64,000 nt of DNA from Veillonella sp. 3310 (GTDB lineage Bacteria; Bacillota; Negativicutes; Veillonellales; Veillonellaceae): the NCBI RefSeq assembly GCF_003999875.1, contig NZ_RQVJ01000003.1, positions 1 to 64,000 of the forward strand. The letters are read 5' to 3'. Both the position numbers and the translations under genes were made by a program. This document shows, piece by piece, positions 25,154 to 34,549 of this stretch. The notes beneath the pieces were generated by a model. The model was not told the origin of the DNA. It worked only from the letters and a program-made list of their open reading frames with translations, and searched no databases. Every line of letters starts with the position of its first letter. The stretch's first letter is position 1.

Positions 25154-26086
25154 TTGAAAACTATACTGAGTAAGGTGTCACAACTGTTAATCACATTAAT
25201 TGGGGTTACGTTTTTGACGTTTTGCTTGACCTACATTGCTCCTGGTGATCCAGCTTTGATGGTATTGGAAGCAGGAGACACCATTGTGTCACAGGAAATG
25301 ATTGATGCTACACGAAAAGAGATGGGCTTGGATCGTCCATTTATGGAACAGTATGTGCGATGGGTATCAGGTGCTGTACAAGGTGATCTAGGAACGTCCT
25401 ATTCAGGGAAAAAACCAGTGACTGACAAATTATTGGAAGGCTTGGGCGGTACAGCTTTATTAGCAGTGTCAGCATTCTTGTTGAATGTGTTGCTGTCGAT
25501 TCCATTAGGGATTTATTCGGCGGTAAAAGCCAATAAGCTACCAGACTTTATTATTCGATTCTTCGCATTCATTAATGTGTCCATGCCAAGTTTCTGGTTA
25601 GGTATGCTGCTGCTATATATCTTCGGACTGAAATTGCACTGGGTACCGATTGCGACCTCTGTGATTAGCTTCAAAGCACTCATTTTACCGGCTATCACAT
25701 TGTCACTAGTGATGGCTGCCAAGTTTACACGCCAAGTACGGACGGTGATCATCGAAGAATTGCACCAAGACTACGTGATGGGTGCCAGAGCTCGTGGCAT
25801 GAGTGAATCTCAAATTTTATGGAAACATGTCTTACCAAATGCCTTATTACCTTTGATTACCATCATGGGTATGGGTATCGGTTGGCTCTTAGCAGGGGCT
25901 GCGGTTATCGAAATCGTATTCTCTTGGCCAGGGATGGGTAAAATGGCGGTCTATGCCATTGCTATGCGTGACTATCCACTCATCGAGGGCTTTGTATTGT
26001 GGGTAGCCCTCATCTATACAGCTATCAACTTCTTGGTAGACCTGTCCTACTCTATATTAGATCCACGATTGAAAGCGAGGGGATAA
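25154..26086 (+). CDS. ABC transporter permease, nickel/dipeptide type (DppB/NikB family)
   Basis: A 310-residue inner-membrane permease with six predicted transmembrane helices. It has the N-terminal signature of the peptide/nickel family (LTFCLTYIAPGDPA) and an EAA loop, ARGMSESQILWKHVLPNALL, that contacts the ATPase. It probably starts at a TTG (25154) behind AAGGGATG; no in-frame ATG is better placed. It is the first gene of a five-gene importer (two permeases, binding protein, two ATPases). The second permease follows after 1 bp. Confidence 0.9.
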   Translation: MKTILSKVSQLLITLIGVTFLTFCLTYIAPGDPALMVLEAGDTIVSQEMIDATRKEMGLDRPFMEQYVRWVSGAVQGDLGTSYSGKKPVTDKLLEGLGGTALLAVSAFLLNVLLSIPLGIYSAVKANKLPDFIIRFFAFINVSMPSFWLGMLLLYIFGLKLHWVPIATSVISFKALILPAITLSLVMAAKFTRQVRTVIIEELHQDYVMGARARGMSESQILWKHVLPNALLPLITIMGMGIGWLLAGAAVIEIVFSWPGMGKMAVYAIAMRDYPLIEGFVLWVALIYTAINFLVDLSYSILDPRLKARG

Positions 26087-26087
26087 G

Positions 26088-26915
26088 ATGAAAGAATTTA
26101 TTCTGCAACACAAGCGCTTTTCTTTCTACTCCCTTTTAGTGGCTATCGTAGTAGGAATTGCTATATTTGCTCCCTATATCACACCGCATGATGCGTTCAA
26201 TGCAGATATGTCAAAAGCTTTCTTAAAACCGTCTGCACAGCATTTAATGGGGACAGATAAATTGGGACGTGATACGTTTTCTCGTATTATTTACGGCACA
26301 CAAACTTCCTTGTTCATGACCATCATCCTTGTTATCTTAACCGCTGTTGTTGGTACAGTAGTAGGGATTTTGTCTGGTTTCTTTGGAGGTAAAGTAGAGC
26401 TGGTATTGATGCGCTTTACAGATATTATGTTATCTTTCCCAGGGGTGGTATTGGCCATTGCCATTGCCGGTATCTTGGGTGGTAGTGCCATCAATGCGAT
26501 CTTGGCTCTCGTTGTGGTGAGCTGGGCTAAGTATGCACGATTGATACGGTCTGCGGTGATTAAACTTCGCCATAATGACTTTATAGCGGCAGCCAGAGTG
26601 AATGGAACAAAACAAATGACCATTTTATGGCGCCACATTTTACCGAATGTATTGCCTTTGATTGTCATTACAGGGGCGATGGATATCGGTACTATGATGA
26701 TGGAAATTGCGGGACTTTCCTTCTTGGGATTTGGTGCACAGCCGCCAACGCCAGAATGGGGCTTAATGCTCAATGAGAACCGTCAATATATTTTATCGTC
26801 TCCAGAATTGATGTTATATCCAGGGATGGCCATTTTCATTGTGGTTACCATCTTCAATTTATGGGGAGATTCACTACGGGATATTCTAGATCCACGTAGT
26901 ACAGATTCACATTAA
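26088..26915 (+). CDS. ABC transporter permease, nickel/dipeptide type (DppC/NikC family)
   Basis: A 275-residue second permease subunit with the DppC-type N-terminus (HLMGTDKLGRDTFSRIIYG) and an EAA loop, ARVNGTKQMTILWRHILPN. It pairs with the upstream DppB-type subunit to form the membrane channel. Translation is probably coupled, since the ATG is 1 bp after the previous stop. Confidence 0.92.
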   Translation: MKEFILQHKRFSFYSLLVAIVVGIAIFAPYITPHDAFNADMSKAFLKPSAQHLMGTDKLGRDTFSRIIYGTQTSLFMTIILVILTAVVGTVVGILSGFFGGKVELVLMRFTDIMLSFPGVVLAIAIAGILGGSAINAILALVVVSWAKYARLIRSAVIKLRHNDFIAAARVNGTKQMTILWRHILPNVLPLIVITGAMDIGTMMMEIAGLSFLGFGAQPPTPEWGLMLNENRQYILSSPELMLYPGMAIFIVVTIFNLWGDSLRDILDPRSTDSH

Positions 26916-26948
26916 TAGCGTAGTAAGTTTTGTAGAAAGGAACTTAAG

Positions 26949-28532
26949 ATGAAACAAAGTTGGAAAAAATGGCTTCGTAATGCTACATTTGGTGTTATGG
27001 CAGTAGCGGCATTAGGCGTGATTGCAGGTTGTAGTAGCGATAATGCAGGCCCAGCTGACAAAAGTGTAGTAAAATTTGGTGTTACAAACTTTGCAGACAC
27101 ATTAGAGCCAACACAAAACTATTTCGGTTGGGTAGTTATGCGTTACGGTATTGGCGAAACATTAGCTAAATTCGACGAAAAAATGAACACGCAACCTTGG
27201 TTGGCAGAAAGTTGGTCTGTATCTGCAGATAAATTGACTTGGACTTTCAAAATTAACGACAAAGCGAAATTCTCCAATGGCAATAAAGTGACCGCAGAAG
27301 CAGTAAAAGAATCCATTGAGCGTGCCTTCGAGAAAAATAAACGGGCCGCTACATTCTTCAAATACACAGATATCAAAGCAGATGGTCAAAATTTGATTAT
27401 CACTACTGATAAACCATATCCAAACGTGCCTGGTTTCTTGGCTGACCCATTATTCATCATCGTAGATGTAGCTGCTGAAAAAGCTGGCCGTGACTTCGCT
27501 AAAGAAGGCCCTATCGGTACTGGCCCGTACAAAGTGAAATCTTTCACGAAAGAAAAAGCAGTCGTAGAAGCGAATGAAAACTACTGGGATGGAGAAGTTC
27601 CTTTTAAAACAGTAGAAATCCCATCTATCGATGACCCGACAACTCGTGCGTTGGCATTGCAAAATGGTGATGTAGACTTCGCTGTTAACATTGGCGCTGG
27701 CGACCTTGAGTCCATGCGTAATGACAGCAAATTCAAAGTAGATGAAATCGCATCTTTACGTACTGTATTAGCTCGTATTAACCAAAAAGGTGTATTAGGT
27801 GATGAAAAAGTTCGTGCTGCATTCATTAGCGGTACTGACCGTGAATCCTACAACAAAGTATTGTTAAAAGGCACTTTCATTCCAGGTAAAGCACCAATTC
27901 CACCAAGCTTGGATTATGGTTTTGATGGCTTGAAAGACCCTAATGCGTATAATCCTGAGCGTTCCAAACAATTATTGGCGGAAGCAGGTTGGAAAGATAC
28001 TGATGGAGATGGTTACGTAGATAAAGATGGCAAAAACTTAGAAGTACGTTTCGTAGTATACAATAGCCGTCAAGAGCTTCCTATCTATGCAGAAGCTGTA
28101 CAATCCGACATGAAAAAAATCGGTATCAAAGTAAATATCGAGTCCGTTGACTATAACTTAATCGACAAAATGGGTATCGATGGCGACTATGACTTGTTGA
28201 TCTCCAACATCGTAACAGCGAACACTGGTGACCCAGAAATCTTCTTAAAATGGTACTGGAAAACTAACTTAAACGGTGAAAACCCTCAAAATGGTTCTGG
28301 TTACAGCAACCCTAAATATGATGCCATCATGGATCAATTGGCAGTTGAATTCGACAAATCTAAACGTCAAAGCTTAATTATCGAAGCACAACAAATCTTA
28401 TTGAATGATGGTGCTGCATTGTTCTTAGGTTACCCTAAAACAAATATCGTTAATAACACTTGGTTAACAAATGTAGTAATGTACCCAACAGACTACTACT
28501 GGTTGACTAAAGACGTAAAACCAGCAAAATAA
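26949..28532 (+). CDS. ABC transporter substrate-binding lipoprotein (NikA/OppA family)
   Basis: A 527-residue family-5 extracellular solute-binding protein. The signal peptide ends in the lipobox VIAGC with lipidated Cys28. Typical stretches are LAESWSVSADKLTWTFKI, GTGPYKVKSF and a C-terminal LFLGYPKTNIV. Family 5 proteins bind nickel complexes, peptides or opine metallophores. The match in style is to NikA-like proteins, but the ligand cannot be fixed. It lies between the permease and ATPase genes, and the hairpin after its stop may favour higher expression of this subunit. Confidence 0.9.
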   Translation: MKQSWKKWLRNATFGVMAVAALGVIAGCSSDNAGPADKSVVKFGVTNFADTLEPTQNYFGWVVMRYGIGETLAKFDEKMNTQPWLAESWSVSADKLTWTFKINDKAKFSNGNKVTAEAVKESIERAFEKNKRAATFFKYTDIKADGQNLIITTDKPYPNVPGFLADPLFIIVDVAAEKAGRDFAKEGPIGTGPYKVKSFTKEKAVVEANENYWDGEVPFKTVEIPSIDDPTTRALALQNGDVDFAVNIGAGDLESMRNDSKFKVDEIASLRTVLARINQKGVLGDEKVRAAFISGTDRESYNKVLLKGTFIPGKAPIPPSLDYGFDGLKDPNAYNPERSKQLLAEAGWKDTDGDGYVDKDGKNLEVRFVVYNSRQELPIYAEAVQSDMKKIGIKVNIESVDYNLIDKMGIDGDYDLLISNIVTANTGDPEIFLKWYWKTNLNGENPQNGSGYSNPKYDAIMDQLAVEFDKSKRQSLIIEAQQILLNDGAALFLGYPKTNIVNNTWLTNVVMYPTDYYWLTKDVKPAK

Positions 28533-28549
28533 TCCTTTGCAGATGTCCG

Positions 28550-28583
28550 CAACAATCGGGAGGCACTTGGCCTCCCCTTGTTG
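28550..28583 (+). terminator. Intra-operon hairpin after the binding-protein gene
   Basis: CAACAA and GGGAGGC pair with GCCTCCC and TTGTTG. There is no real T-run, so it is more likely an mRNA-stabilising or partial-termination structure. Confidence 0.6.
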
Positions 28584-28642
28584 TATATATGAAGATAGTA
28601 ACTTTCAGTGCAGTAGTTACAAAATAGGCAGAAAGGATAGTT

Positions 28643-29434
28643 ATGTTACTTAGTATTAAAAATTTAGCTGTTACCTACGGCAACAATCCAAACCCTACTA
28701 TTGCAGGGGTTAACTTGGATTTGGCAGAAGGGGAGATTGTCTCCATCGTAGGGGAATCTGGTAGCGGTAAGACTACCGTTATCCGTGCCCTTTTGGGAGT
28801 GCTGCCTAATACAGGTCGCGTATCGGAAGGAAGCATTACCTTCGATGGAAAGGATTTGCTAGCATTTTCTACAAAAGATTGGTTGGATTTACGGGGGAAT
28901 CATATTGCTATGATCTTCCAAGATAGTGGTAACATGATGAACCCTATTCAAACCATAGGTAAGCAATTTGTAGAATTTATTCAGTTGCATAGTACTATGT
29001 CGAAACAAGAGGCAGAGGCGAAGGCTATCGAAATGTTGGCACTTACAAATTTGCCACACCCAGAGGCGATTATGAAGTCCTATCCATTTGAACTCAGTGG
29101 TGGTATGCGCCAACGTGTAGGCATTGCCATGGCGATTACATTCTCTCCGAAATTATTATTGGGGGATGAACCTACATCGGCTCTAGACGTAACGACGCAA
29201 GCACAAATTGTAGAAGAATTATTACGTATCAATCGTGAAAAGAAAACATCTATGATTATCGTAACGCACAATATCGGGGTCGCAGCGCATATGTCTGACA
29301 AAATTGTAGTCATGAAACAAGGGGCTGTGGTGGAATATGGTCCAGCAGAAGAAGTGATTCGCAATCCACAAGCGGACTATACGAAGCAATTACTCGATGC
29401 AGTGCCGGAAATCGGAGGAAAACGCTATGTCTGA
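28643..29434 (+). CDS. ABC transporter ATP-binding protein (NikD/DppD family)
   Basis: A 263-residue ATPase with Walker A GESGSGKTT (37-45), signature LSGGMRQR, Walker B LLLGDEPTSALD and the switch His in VTHNIG. It powers the importer with the partner encoded next. Its end overlaps the next start by 8 bp. The start is supported by AGAAAGGATAG. Confidence 0.93.
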   Translation: MLLSIKNLAVTYGNNPNPTIAGVNLDLAEGEIVSIVGESGSGKTTVIRALLGVLPNTGRVSEGSITFDGKDLLAFSTKDWLDLRGNHIAMIFQDSGNMMNPIQTIGKQFVEFIQLHSTMSKQEAEAKAIEMLALTNLPHPEAIMKSYPFELSGGMRQRVGIAMAITFSPKLLLGDEPTSALDVTTQAQIVEELLRINREKKTSMIIVTHNIGVAAHMSDKIVVMKQGAVVEYGPAEEVIRNPQADYTKQLLDAVPEIGGKRYV

Positions 29435-30200
29435 TATTATTATGCAAATTCAAGATATTGTGAAAGAATTTCCTCTCGGTGACGGTTCTACCTTGCGTGC
29501 TTGTAATGGCATTTCCATTGATGTAGAGCGAGGAGAAACCTTAGCCATCGTAGGGGAGTCTGGTTGTGGTAAATCCACCTTGGTGAAAACCATCATGAAC
29601 ATGCATGAACCTACATCTGGATCTGTTATCTTCCGTGGGAAAGATATTACGAAATTGAAAGGTGAAGAAAAGCGCCAAAATTATCGTCATATTCAAATGG
29701 TATTCCAAGATCCTACGGCGGCTTTCAATCCGAAGATGAAAGTGCGAGATATCATTTGTGAACCGTTACGCAATTTCGGATTGATTAACAAAGCTGATGT
29801 GGATGCAAAAGCTCGTGAACTTTTACAAATGGTTGATTTACCTGAAGATTTTGCTGGCCGCTATCCAAATAACATGAGTGGTGGTCAACGTCAGCGTGTG
29901 GCTATCGCAAGAGCCTTGGCGTTGGAGCCGGAAATCATTGTTTGTGATGAAGCGACGAGTGCTCTGGACGTATCTGTGCAAGATACGATTATTGAGTTAT
30001 TAGTGCGTCTGCAAAAAGAAAAAGGCATTACCTACTTATTTATCTGCCACGACTTGGCATTAGTCCATTTATTCTGCCATAAAGTTGTGGTCATGTATAA
30101 AGGGGAAGTAGTGGAACGTCTGAACGGAGATGCCTTAGCAGAAGCTCAGCATCCGTATACGAAACAATTATTGAGTGCTGTCTATAACTTAGATCGCTAA
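29427..30200 (+). CDS. ABC transporter ATP-binding protein (NikE/DppF family)
   Basis: A 257-residue second ATPase of the importer. It has Walker A GESGCGKST (43-51), signature MSGGQRQR, Walker B IIVCDEATSALD and the C-terminal AQHPYTKQLLSAV that is typical of this family. The ATG at 29427 follows GGAGG and overlaps the preceding gene by 8 bp, indicating coupling. An in-frame earlier start at 29397 lies inside that gene and is rejected. Confidence 0.93.
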   Translation: MSDIIMQIQDIVKEFPLGDGSTLRACNGISIDVERGETLAIVGESGCGKSTLVKTIMNMHEPTSGSVIFRGKDITKLKGEEKRQNYRHIQMVFQDPTAAFNPKMKVRDIICEPLRNFGLINKADVDAKARELLQMVDLPEDFAGRYPNNMSGGQRQRVAIARALALEPEIIVCDEATSALDVSVQDTIIELLVRLQKEKGITYLFICHDLALVHLFCHKVVVMYKGEVVERLNGDALAEAQHPYTKQLLSAVYNLDR

Positions 30201-30250
30201 TCGGTTTGTAGTTGTATTTTTCAATAGCTGAATACATTGTTTTGCAACGT

Positions 30251-30284
30251 AACACAAATTGTATGAATAAGATATATTTGTGTT
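30251..30284. promoter_or_regulatory. Inverted repeat upstream of the MATE gene
   Basis: AACACAAAT (30251-30259) and ATTTGTGTT (30276-30284) are perfect 9-bp arms with a 16-bp spacer. It is a possible weak terminator of the ABC operon or a regulator site. Confidence 0.4.
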
Positions 30285-30296
30285 ATATGAACAAAC

Positions 30297-30319
30297 TTTG
30301 ATACAATGTTTGTATCAAA
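30297..30319. promoter_or_regulatory. 23-bp palindrome, candidate operator of the MATE gene
   Basis: TTTGATACAA and TTGTATCAAA are perfect arms around TGT. A possible -10 (TACAAT, 30302-30307) lies inside it, so a bound repressor would block the promoter. A TetR-type gene is encoded after the MATE gene. Confidence 0.5.
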
Positions 30320-30339
30320 TGGTGTATGAAAATGTTTCA

Positions 30340-30370
30340 AGGGGAGCACCTCAGGGGGCTCCTCTTTTTT
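30340..30370 (+). terminator. Hairpin with T-run directly before the MATE gene
   Basis: AGGGGAGC pairs with GGCTCCTCT, followed by TTTTT. It ends 12 bp before the MATE ATG, so it may act as an attenuator in the MATE leader. Confidence 0.6.
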
Positions 30371-30381
30371 GTGAGGGTAAG

Positions 30382-31704
30382 ATGGAAGAACGATTGACCT
30401 ACAAAGACTATTTAAAAGTGACAATTCCATTTATGATTTCTACGGTGACCCAGCCTTTATTGGGGGCTGTGAATACTGCGATTATGGGACATATGGATAA
30501 TGCTATGTACATCGCTGCCGTAGCACTAGGGGTTATCTTATTCAACAATATGTATTGGCTTTTTGGATTTTTGCGGGTGGCAACGACGGTATTTTCCGCA
30601 CAAGCTTTGGGGGCACAATCGAAGGAAAGTACATCCTTAAGTTTCTTCCGACCTCTCATCATTGCCTTACTGATTAGCGCAGCCTTTATCGTGGGATACC
30701 CTTGGATATTTGATTACTATGCAAGCTTTATGCATCCCGATCCAGAGGTGATTGCTTTGATGGCGGACTATACAGATATTTTAATCTGGGGCGCGCCTTT
30801 CGTATTGGTCAATTACGTCACCTTAGGGTGGCTCATGGGGCAGATGATGATTCGTGCTACTATGATTATGCAAATCTCCATGAACTTGCTGAATATTGCT
30901 TTGTCCTTCCTCTTTGTGTTTGGCTTTGATTTTGGTGTAAAAGGTGTGGCTTGGGCCTCTCTGATTTCTCAAATCTATGCGTCCTTAGTCGGACTAGGGG
31001 CTATGTACTTAGTGCGTGAGCGATTAGATCTAACACAACAGATATGGGCTACGTTGAAACAGGTGAAACCATTTCTATCCATTATGAAAGTCAACACGGA
31101 CCTTATGCTTCGGACCTTGTGCTTGCTGACTATTAATAATTTGTTTGCCAAAGCAGGCAGCGCTATGGGCAGTGATGTATTAGCGACGAATGCGGTGATT
31201 TTGGAGATTATTTTCATTATGGCATACTTCACAGATGGACAGGCTAACGGAGTCAGTGTATTTACAGGAAAAGCATTTGGCAAACGAGACTTGGTGCTTT
31301 GGAAAGATACTTTGAAAATTTCTTTAGTCTGCTTAGCTGTATTTGTCGTGATAGTAGAAGTTGTACTAGGTCTATTCCGAAATGATTTAATTATGGTTAT
31401 GACTTCGGTACCAGCGATTTATACGATGGCTATGGAATACTCTCATTATTTGCTCTTCTATCCTATTTGTGCAGCCGTAGGCTTACTCCTCTACGGTATG
31501 TATAATGGCATTGGTCAAACCGCATCTATTCGAAACATGATGTTCATTGCAGTGGTCTTCTTTGTAGGCATGCAAGAATTGCTCATCCCTCCATTCGGTA
31601 ATGATGGCGTGTGGATGACCTATGTGCTTACGTACCTATTAGAATCCATCATCTTAGTGTTGTTCCTGCCATTGGCAAAGAAACGGTTTTCCTTAGCGGT
31701 CTAA
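30382..31704 (+). CDS. MATE-family multidrug/solute efflux transporter
   Basis: A 440-residue inner-membrane protein with twelve predicted transmembrane helices and two MatE halves. Typical stretches are TQPLLGAVNTAIMGHM near residue 22 and the matching second-half segments. It most resembles the DinF-like branch, whose members use Na+ or H+ to expel drugs or other compounds. The ATG at 30382 follows GAGGG; the longer reading frame runs through the upstream hairpin and palindrome and is not used. Palindromic sites upstream and a TetR gene downstream suggest drug-responsive control. Confidence 0.9.
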   Translation: MEERLTYKDYLKVTIPFMISTVTQPLLGAVNTAIMGHMDNAMYIAAVALGVILFNNMYWLFGFLRVATTVFSAQALGAQSKESTSLSFFRPLIIALLISAAFIVGYPWIFDYYASFMHPDPEVIALMADYTDILIWGAPFVLVNYVTLGWLMGQMMIRATMIMQISMNLLNIALSFLFVFGFDFGVKGVAWASLISQIYASLVGLGAMYLVRERLDLTQQIWATLKQVKPFLSIMKVNTDLMLRTLCLLTINNLFAKAGSAMGSDVLATNAVILEIIFIMAYFTDGQANGVSVFTGKAFGKRDLVLWKDTLKISLVCLAVFVVIVEVVLGLFRNDLIMVMTSVPAIYTMAMEYSHYLLFYPICAAVGLLLYGMYNGIGQTASIRNMMFIAVVFFVGMQELLIPPFGNDGVWMTYVLTYLLESIILVLFLPLAKKRFSLAV

Positions 31705-31844
31705 TATGTTTCTAATGAAAATTGCTGTTTTACAAAATAGCGTAATCGATAGTAGATTGAGATTTTACATTCTAGGCGGCACACAATATGCCATAAAGAA
31801 TATCTTAATGATATTTAAAAACATATACAGTTGATGTTACTATA

Positions 31845-31888
31845 AAAAGGCGCTACCGATGAGCGAGTATGCTCAAGGTAGCGCCTTA
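31845..31888. terminator. Bidirectional terminator between the MATE and TetR genes
   Basis: AAAAGGCGCTACC pairs with GGTAGCGCCTTA around a loop that contains a smaller GAGC/GCTC stem. Confidence 0.85.
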
Positions 31889-31905
31889 TTGTATCTGTAC
31901 AATTA

Positions 31906-32484
31906 TCAGTGTTGATGTTCCAAAATCAATGGTTCTGTAATGTGGTAAAAGTATCGTGACATATCTTCGATGGAGTATTGACGATCATTTTCTAACCACC
32001 ACAGTACCATTTCTACAAAAGATCCGGCAATGTGATTAGAAATAAAATCGTGAGGGATATTATTGTGAGGACAAGTTTGATTGTTTAAGAAATGGCTTTG
32101 GATAAGTTCTTTCAAACTGTTTTTAAAGTGTCGAAGAAAAAGTTCGTTACTTTCACAGGAAAGAAGACCTAAAATATTATTGTCGTTATCCTCTAAATGC
32201 TGCAAGATGTGAAGGAAGATGGCTTCCTTGATGTGACTGTTTTTATATAAGCCATGAGCATGGGAAAAGTCCGAGGCAGTATCGATAATGTGCGAGAACA
32301 ATTCTTGACATAGAGCCTCTAATAAATCCTCTTTTGTTTCAAAATGAGCGTAAAATGTGCTGCGACCGATGAGAGCCTCATCGATAATATCTTGCACAAT
32401 GATAGAGTTATAATTTTTATGTTCTAAGAGCCTTACAAAGGCGTCGAAAATCGCTTTTCTAGTTTTCACTTGTCGTTTGTCCAT
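31906..32484 (-). CDS. TetR/AcrR-family transcriptional regulator
   Basis: A 192-residue repressor. The N-terminal helix-turn-helix (about 8-55) reads RKAIFDAFVRLLEHKNY, then IVQDIIDEALIGRSTFYAHF with the YAHF that is typical of TetR proteins. The C-terminal helical domain (60-192) binds an unknown effector and makes the dimer. Its start follows AGGAGGACC on the minus strand. It is convergent to the MATE gene, a common arrangement for pump and regulator. The palindrome at 30297-30319 is a possible target. Confidence 0.92.
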   Translation of the reverse strand: MDKRQVKTRKAIFDAFVRLLEHKNYNSIIVQDIIDEALIGRSTFYAHFETKEDLLEALCQELFSHIIDTASDFSHAHGLYKNSHIKEAIFLHILQHLEDNDNNILGLLSCESNELFLRHFKNSLKELIQSHFLNNQTCPHNNIPHDFISNHIAGSFVEMVLWWLENDRQYSIEDMSRYFYHITEPLILEHQH

Positions 32485-32765
32485 AGGTCCTCCTTACTGT
32501 TATGAATCAGACAAAATGAGATATTTGTTCAATATTGGATACTTTTCTATATATGTTTCGTAAATAACAAAATAGAAAAAGTGATTCTTGTAAAATCTCT
32601 CAATTTCACTATACTAATAGTATATCATAAGTTACAAAGTGTTTCATATCTTTGTATACGTGGATATATTATAGAATGGTACATTGAAAGATTCCATTGT
32701 TAGTTTGTATACCTATGGAATCTATCAATTGTATATAGATTAGAAATAAGAGAGGATGTGTTCTT

Positions 32766-32921
32766 ATGTTAGAACGAATTGATGCAATGTTAAGCAGTAC
32801 TGCTACGACAATTATTACAGGAGCTATGTTTTTAGCTATTGTGTTACACACTACATTTGATGTACCTAGCTGGGTTCATACATCATGGATTACAGTATTG
32901 CAATACCAAGCAGGTTTATAG
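32766..32921 (+). CDS. Small single-span membrane protein (51 residues)
   Basis: The frame starts at 32766 behind AGAGAGG. A hydrophobic stretch (TTIITGAMFLAIVLHTTF, about residues 14-31) should cross the membrane once, followed by a short Trp-containing tail (VPSWVHTSWITVLQYQAGL). No family is recognised. It lies alone between the divergent TetR gene and the CPYC protein gene. Its function is unknown. Confidence 0.55.
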   Translation: MLERIDAMLSSTATTIITGAMFLAIVLHTTFDVPSWVHTSWITVLQYQAGL

Positions 32922-33058
32922 TATAAAAAAGCTGACGTATTGTAGAGGGAATGATAGATTGCACTGTTTTAGTTGTAACATGAATTTCCTTGTGGTATAC
33001 TAGTCTTATAATTGAATAAATTCGATATAACACATCGATTGTAGGAAAGGAGTATACC

Positions 33059-33337
33059 ATGAAAGAAATTTTAGGTTTCCATTTACACCATTGTCCATAT
33101 TGCGCTAACGCGTTCCGTGCTATTGAAGAGTTGCAAGTAGAAAACCCTGCTTTCAAAGATATCAAAATTAACTGGGTAGAAGATCAAGATGCTGTGGAAT
33201 TGTTCAAAACACATCCATACGAATACTATCCAAACTTATGGTTTGGTTTGGATAAACAATATGAAGCACAACCAGGTGAAAGCTACGAGCAAACAAAAGC
33301 TTTAATCAAAGCTGTGTTCGAGAAAGCGATTCAATAA
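33059..33337 (+). CDS. Glutaredoxin/thioredoxin-like protein with CPYC motif
   Basis: A 92-residue protein with Cys12-Pro-Tyr-Cys15 after a first beta strand (EILGFHLHHCPYCANAFRAI). This is the redox motif of glutaredoxins. A cis-Pro-like segment (HPYEYYPNLWFG, about 58-69) replaces the usual TVP. It probably reduces disulfides or glutathione-type mixed disulfides in the cytoplasm. The ribosome site is AAAGGAG and the gene has its own terminator. The family is clear at fold level, but the exact role is not. Confidence 0.82.
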   Translation: MKEILGFHLHHCPYCANAFRAIEELQVENPAFKDIKINWVEDQDAVELFKTHPYEYYPNLWFGLDKQYEAQPGESYEQTKALIKAVFEKAIQ

Positions 33338-33373
33338 TCGATTTTACTTTCATTGAAAATACTATATAATAAG

Positions 33374-33403
33374 AGCAGATGCTATGGATGCATCTGCTTT
33401 TTT
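33374..33403 (+). terminator. Terminator after the CPYC gene
   Basis: AGCAGATGC pairs with GCATCTGCT around TATGGAT, followed by TTTTT. Confidence 0.85.
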
Positions 33404-33446
33404 CTTGAGATAGTCGCAGATTTTTTAGTTTGCCTGAGGAGGATAT

Positions 33447-34067
33447 ATGTTAAATTTTGTGGCCTTAGATTTTGAAACGGCTAATGAAAGTAAGAATAGT
33501 GCTATTTCCTTAGCGGTAGTAACCGTGGAAGATGGTCGAATTACGAAACGTGGCTATAGCTTAATCAAGCCCCCAGTGATGCAGTTTAACCAAGAGTTTA
33601 TCGGTATCCATGGTATCCAACCAGAAGAAGTTTTGAATAAACCTACCTTTGACCAATTGTGGCCTGCCATATACAATAATCATTTAAAAGGGAAACTATT
33701 GGTGGCTCATAATGCAAAATTTGATATCGATGTGTTGCGAGCCACACTGGACCACTACAATATTGAATGGCCTGATTTGGAATATACTTGTACCGTTCGT
33801 ATTACCCGAAAAGTATGGCCTGATTTGGTGAACCATAAGTTGAATACCTTAGGTGGATTCTTAGGTATCAAATTTAACCATCACAACGCGCTGGACGACT
33901 CTGAAGTATGCGCTAAAGTAGCCATAGCAGCAGCCAAAGAAAAAGGCGTAGACTCCATGCGAGGCTTGTTACATGTAATTAATATGAAAACAGATTCTTT
34001 CATCACCGACGAACGACGAGCCCAAATGGAAGTCAAACAAAGTGGCACACAAGATACATTCTTCTAG
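33447..34067 (+). CDS. DnaQ-like 3'-5' exonuclease (DEDDh)
   Basis: A 206-residue RNase T/DnaQ fold protein. The metal-binding residues are visible: Asp8 and Glu10 in LDFETA, Asp in AHNAKFD near 95, and His and Asp in HHNALDDS near 150. It probably removes nucleotides from DNA or RNA 3' ends, either as a free exonuclease or as a polymerase proofreader. It has no polymerase or BRCT part. Most of the protein is the exonuclease domain, with a polar tail of about 40 residues. GAGGAGG precedes the ATG. Confidence 0.88.
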   Translation: MLNFVALDFETANESKNSAISLAVVTVEDGRITKRGYSLIKPPVMQFNQEFIGIHGIQPEEVLNKPTFDQLWPAIYNNHLKGKLLVAHNAKFDIDVLRATLDHYNIEWPDLEYTCTVRITRKVWPDLVNHKLNTLGGFLGIKFNHHNALDDSEVCAKVAIAAAKEKGVDSMRGLLHVINMKTDSFITDERRAQMEVKQSGTQDTFF

Positions 34068-34304
34068 TGAGCCATAATATCTACTAGGGCTTTTATAGGT
34101 AAGGCGGATTTTATGTAGCTTTTAATAGATACCTGTGTTTAATAGATCTATACATGAGTAAGAGTACTCCACATAGTTATTACATTTAGTCATACTAGCA
34201 ACAGTGTAACTTCTCCTCTCTGAATAAGCCCCCATATGATTTACTCATAATTTGTCCGTATTACAGAAGTTCAAATATATATTGATATGACAAAATAAAG
34301 AAAA
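34068..34304. other. Gene-free spacer
   Basis: No gene or RNA is seen between the exonuclease gene and the hairpin at 34305. Confidence 0.4.
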
Positions 34305-34373
34305 AACAATGCCATATTCCCCTGAACGAACATTCAGAATGCAGTGAGAGAAGGGGGATGTGGCATTGTTTTG
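34305..34373. terminator. Long hairpin terminator before galT
   Basis: AACAATGCCATATTCCCCT pairs with AGGGGGATGTGGCATTGTT. An inner CTGAA/TTCAG hairpin lies in the loop and a short T-run follows. Confidence 0.75.
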
Positions 34374-34549
34374 TATCATAGGGTATCAAAAAAGTGGAAA
34401 AACATGAAAAAAGATTAAATTATGAGTAAATCATATAACTTATTATTTAATTAAGTATTGAAAAAAATCTTAAAATATGAAAGAATAGAACTATATAAAA
34501 AATTATCTTTATTTATTAACATGATATAGCTATAGATTGGAGGTATTCC
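34374..34549. other. galT upstream region
   Basis: Very AT-rich leader and promoter region of the gal operon. No clear -35/-10 pair is called. Confidence 0.4.
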
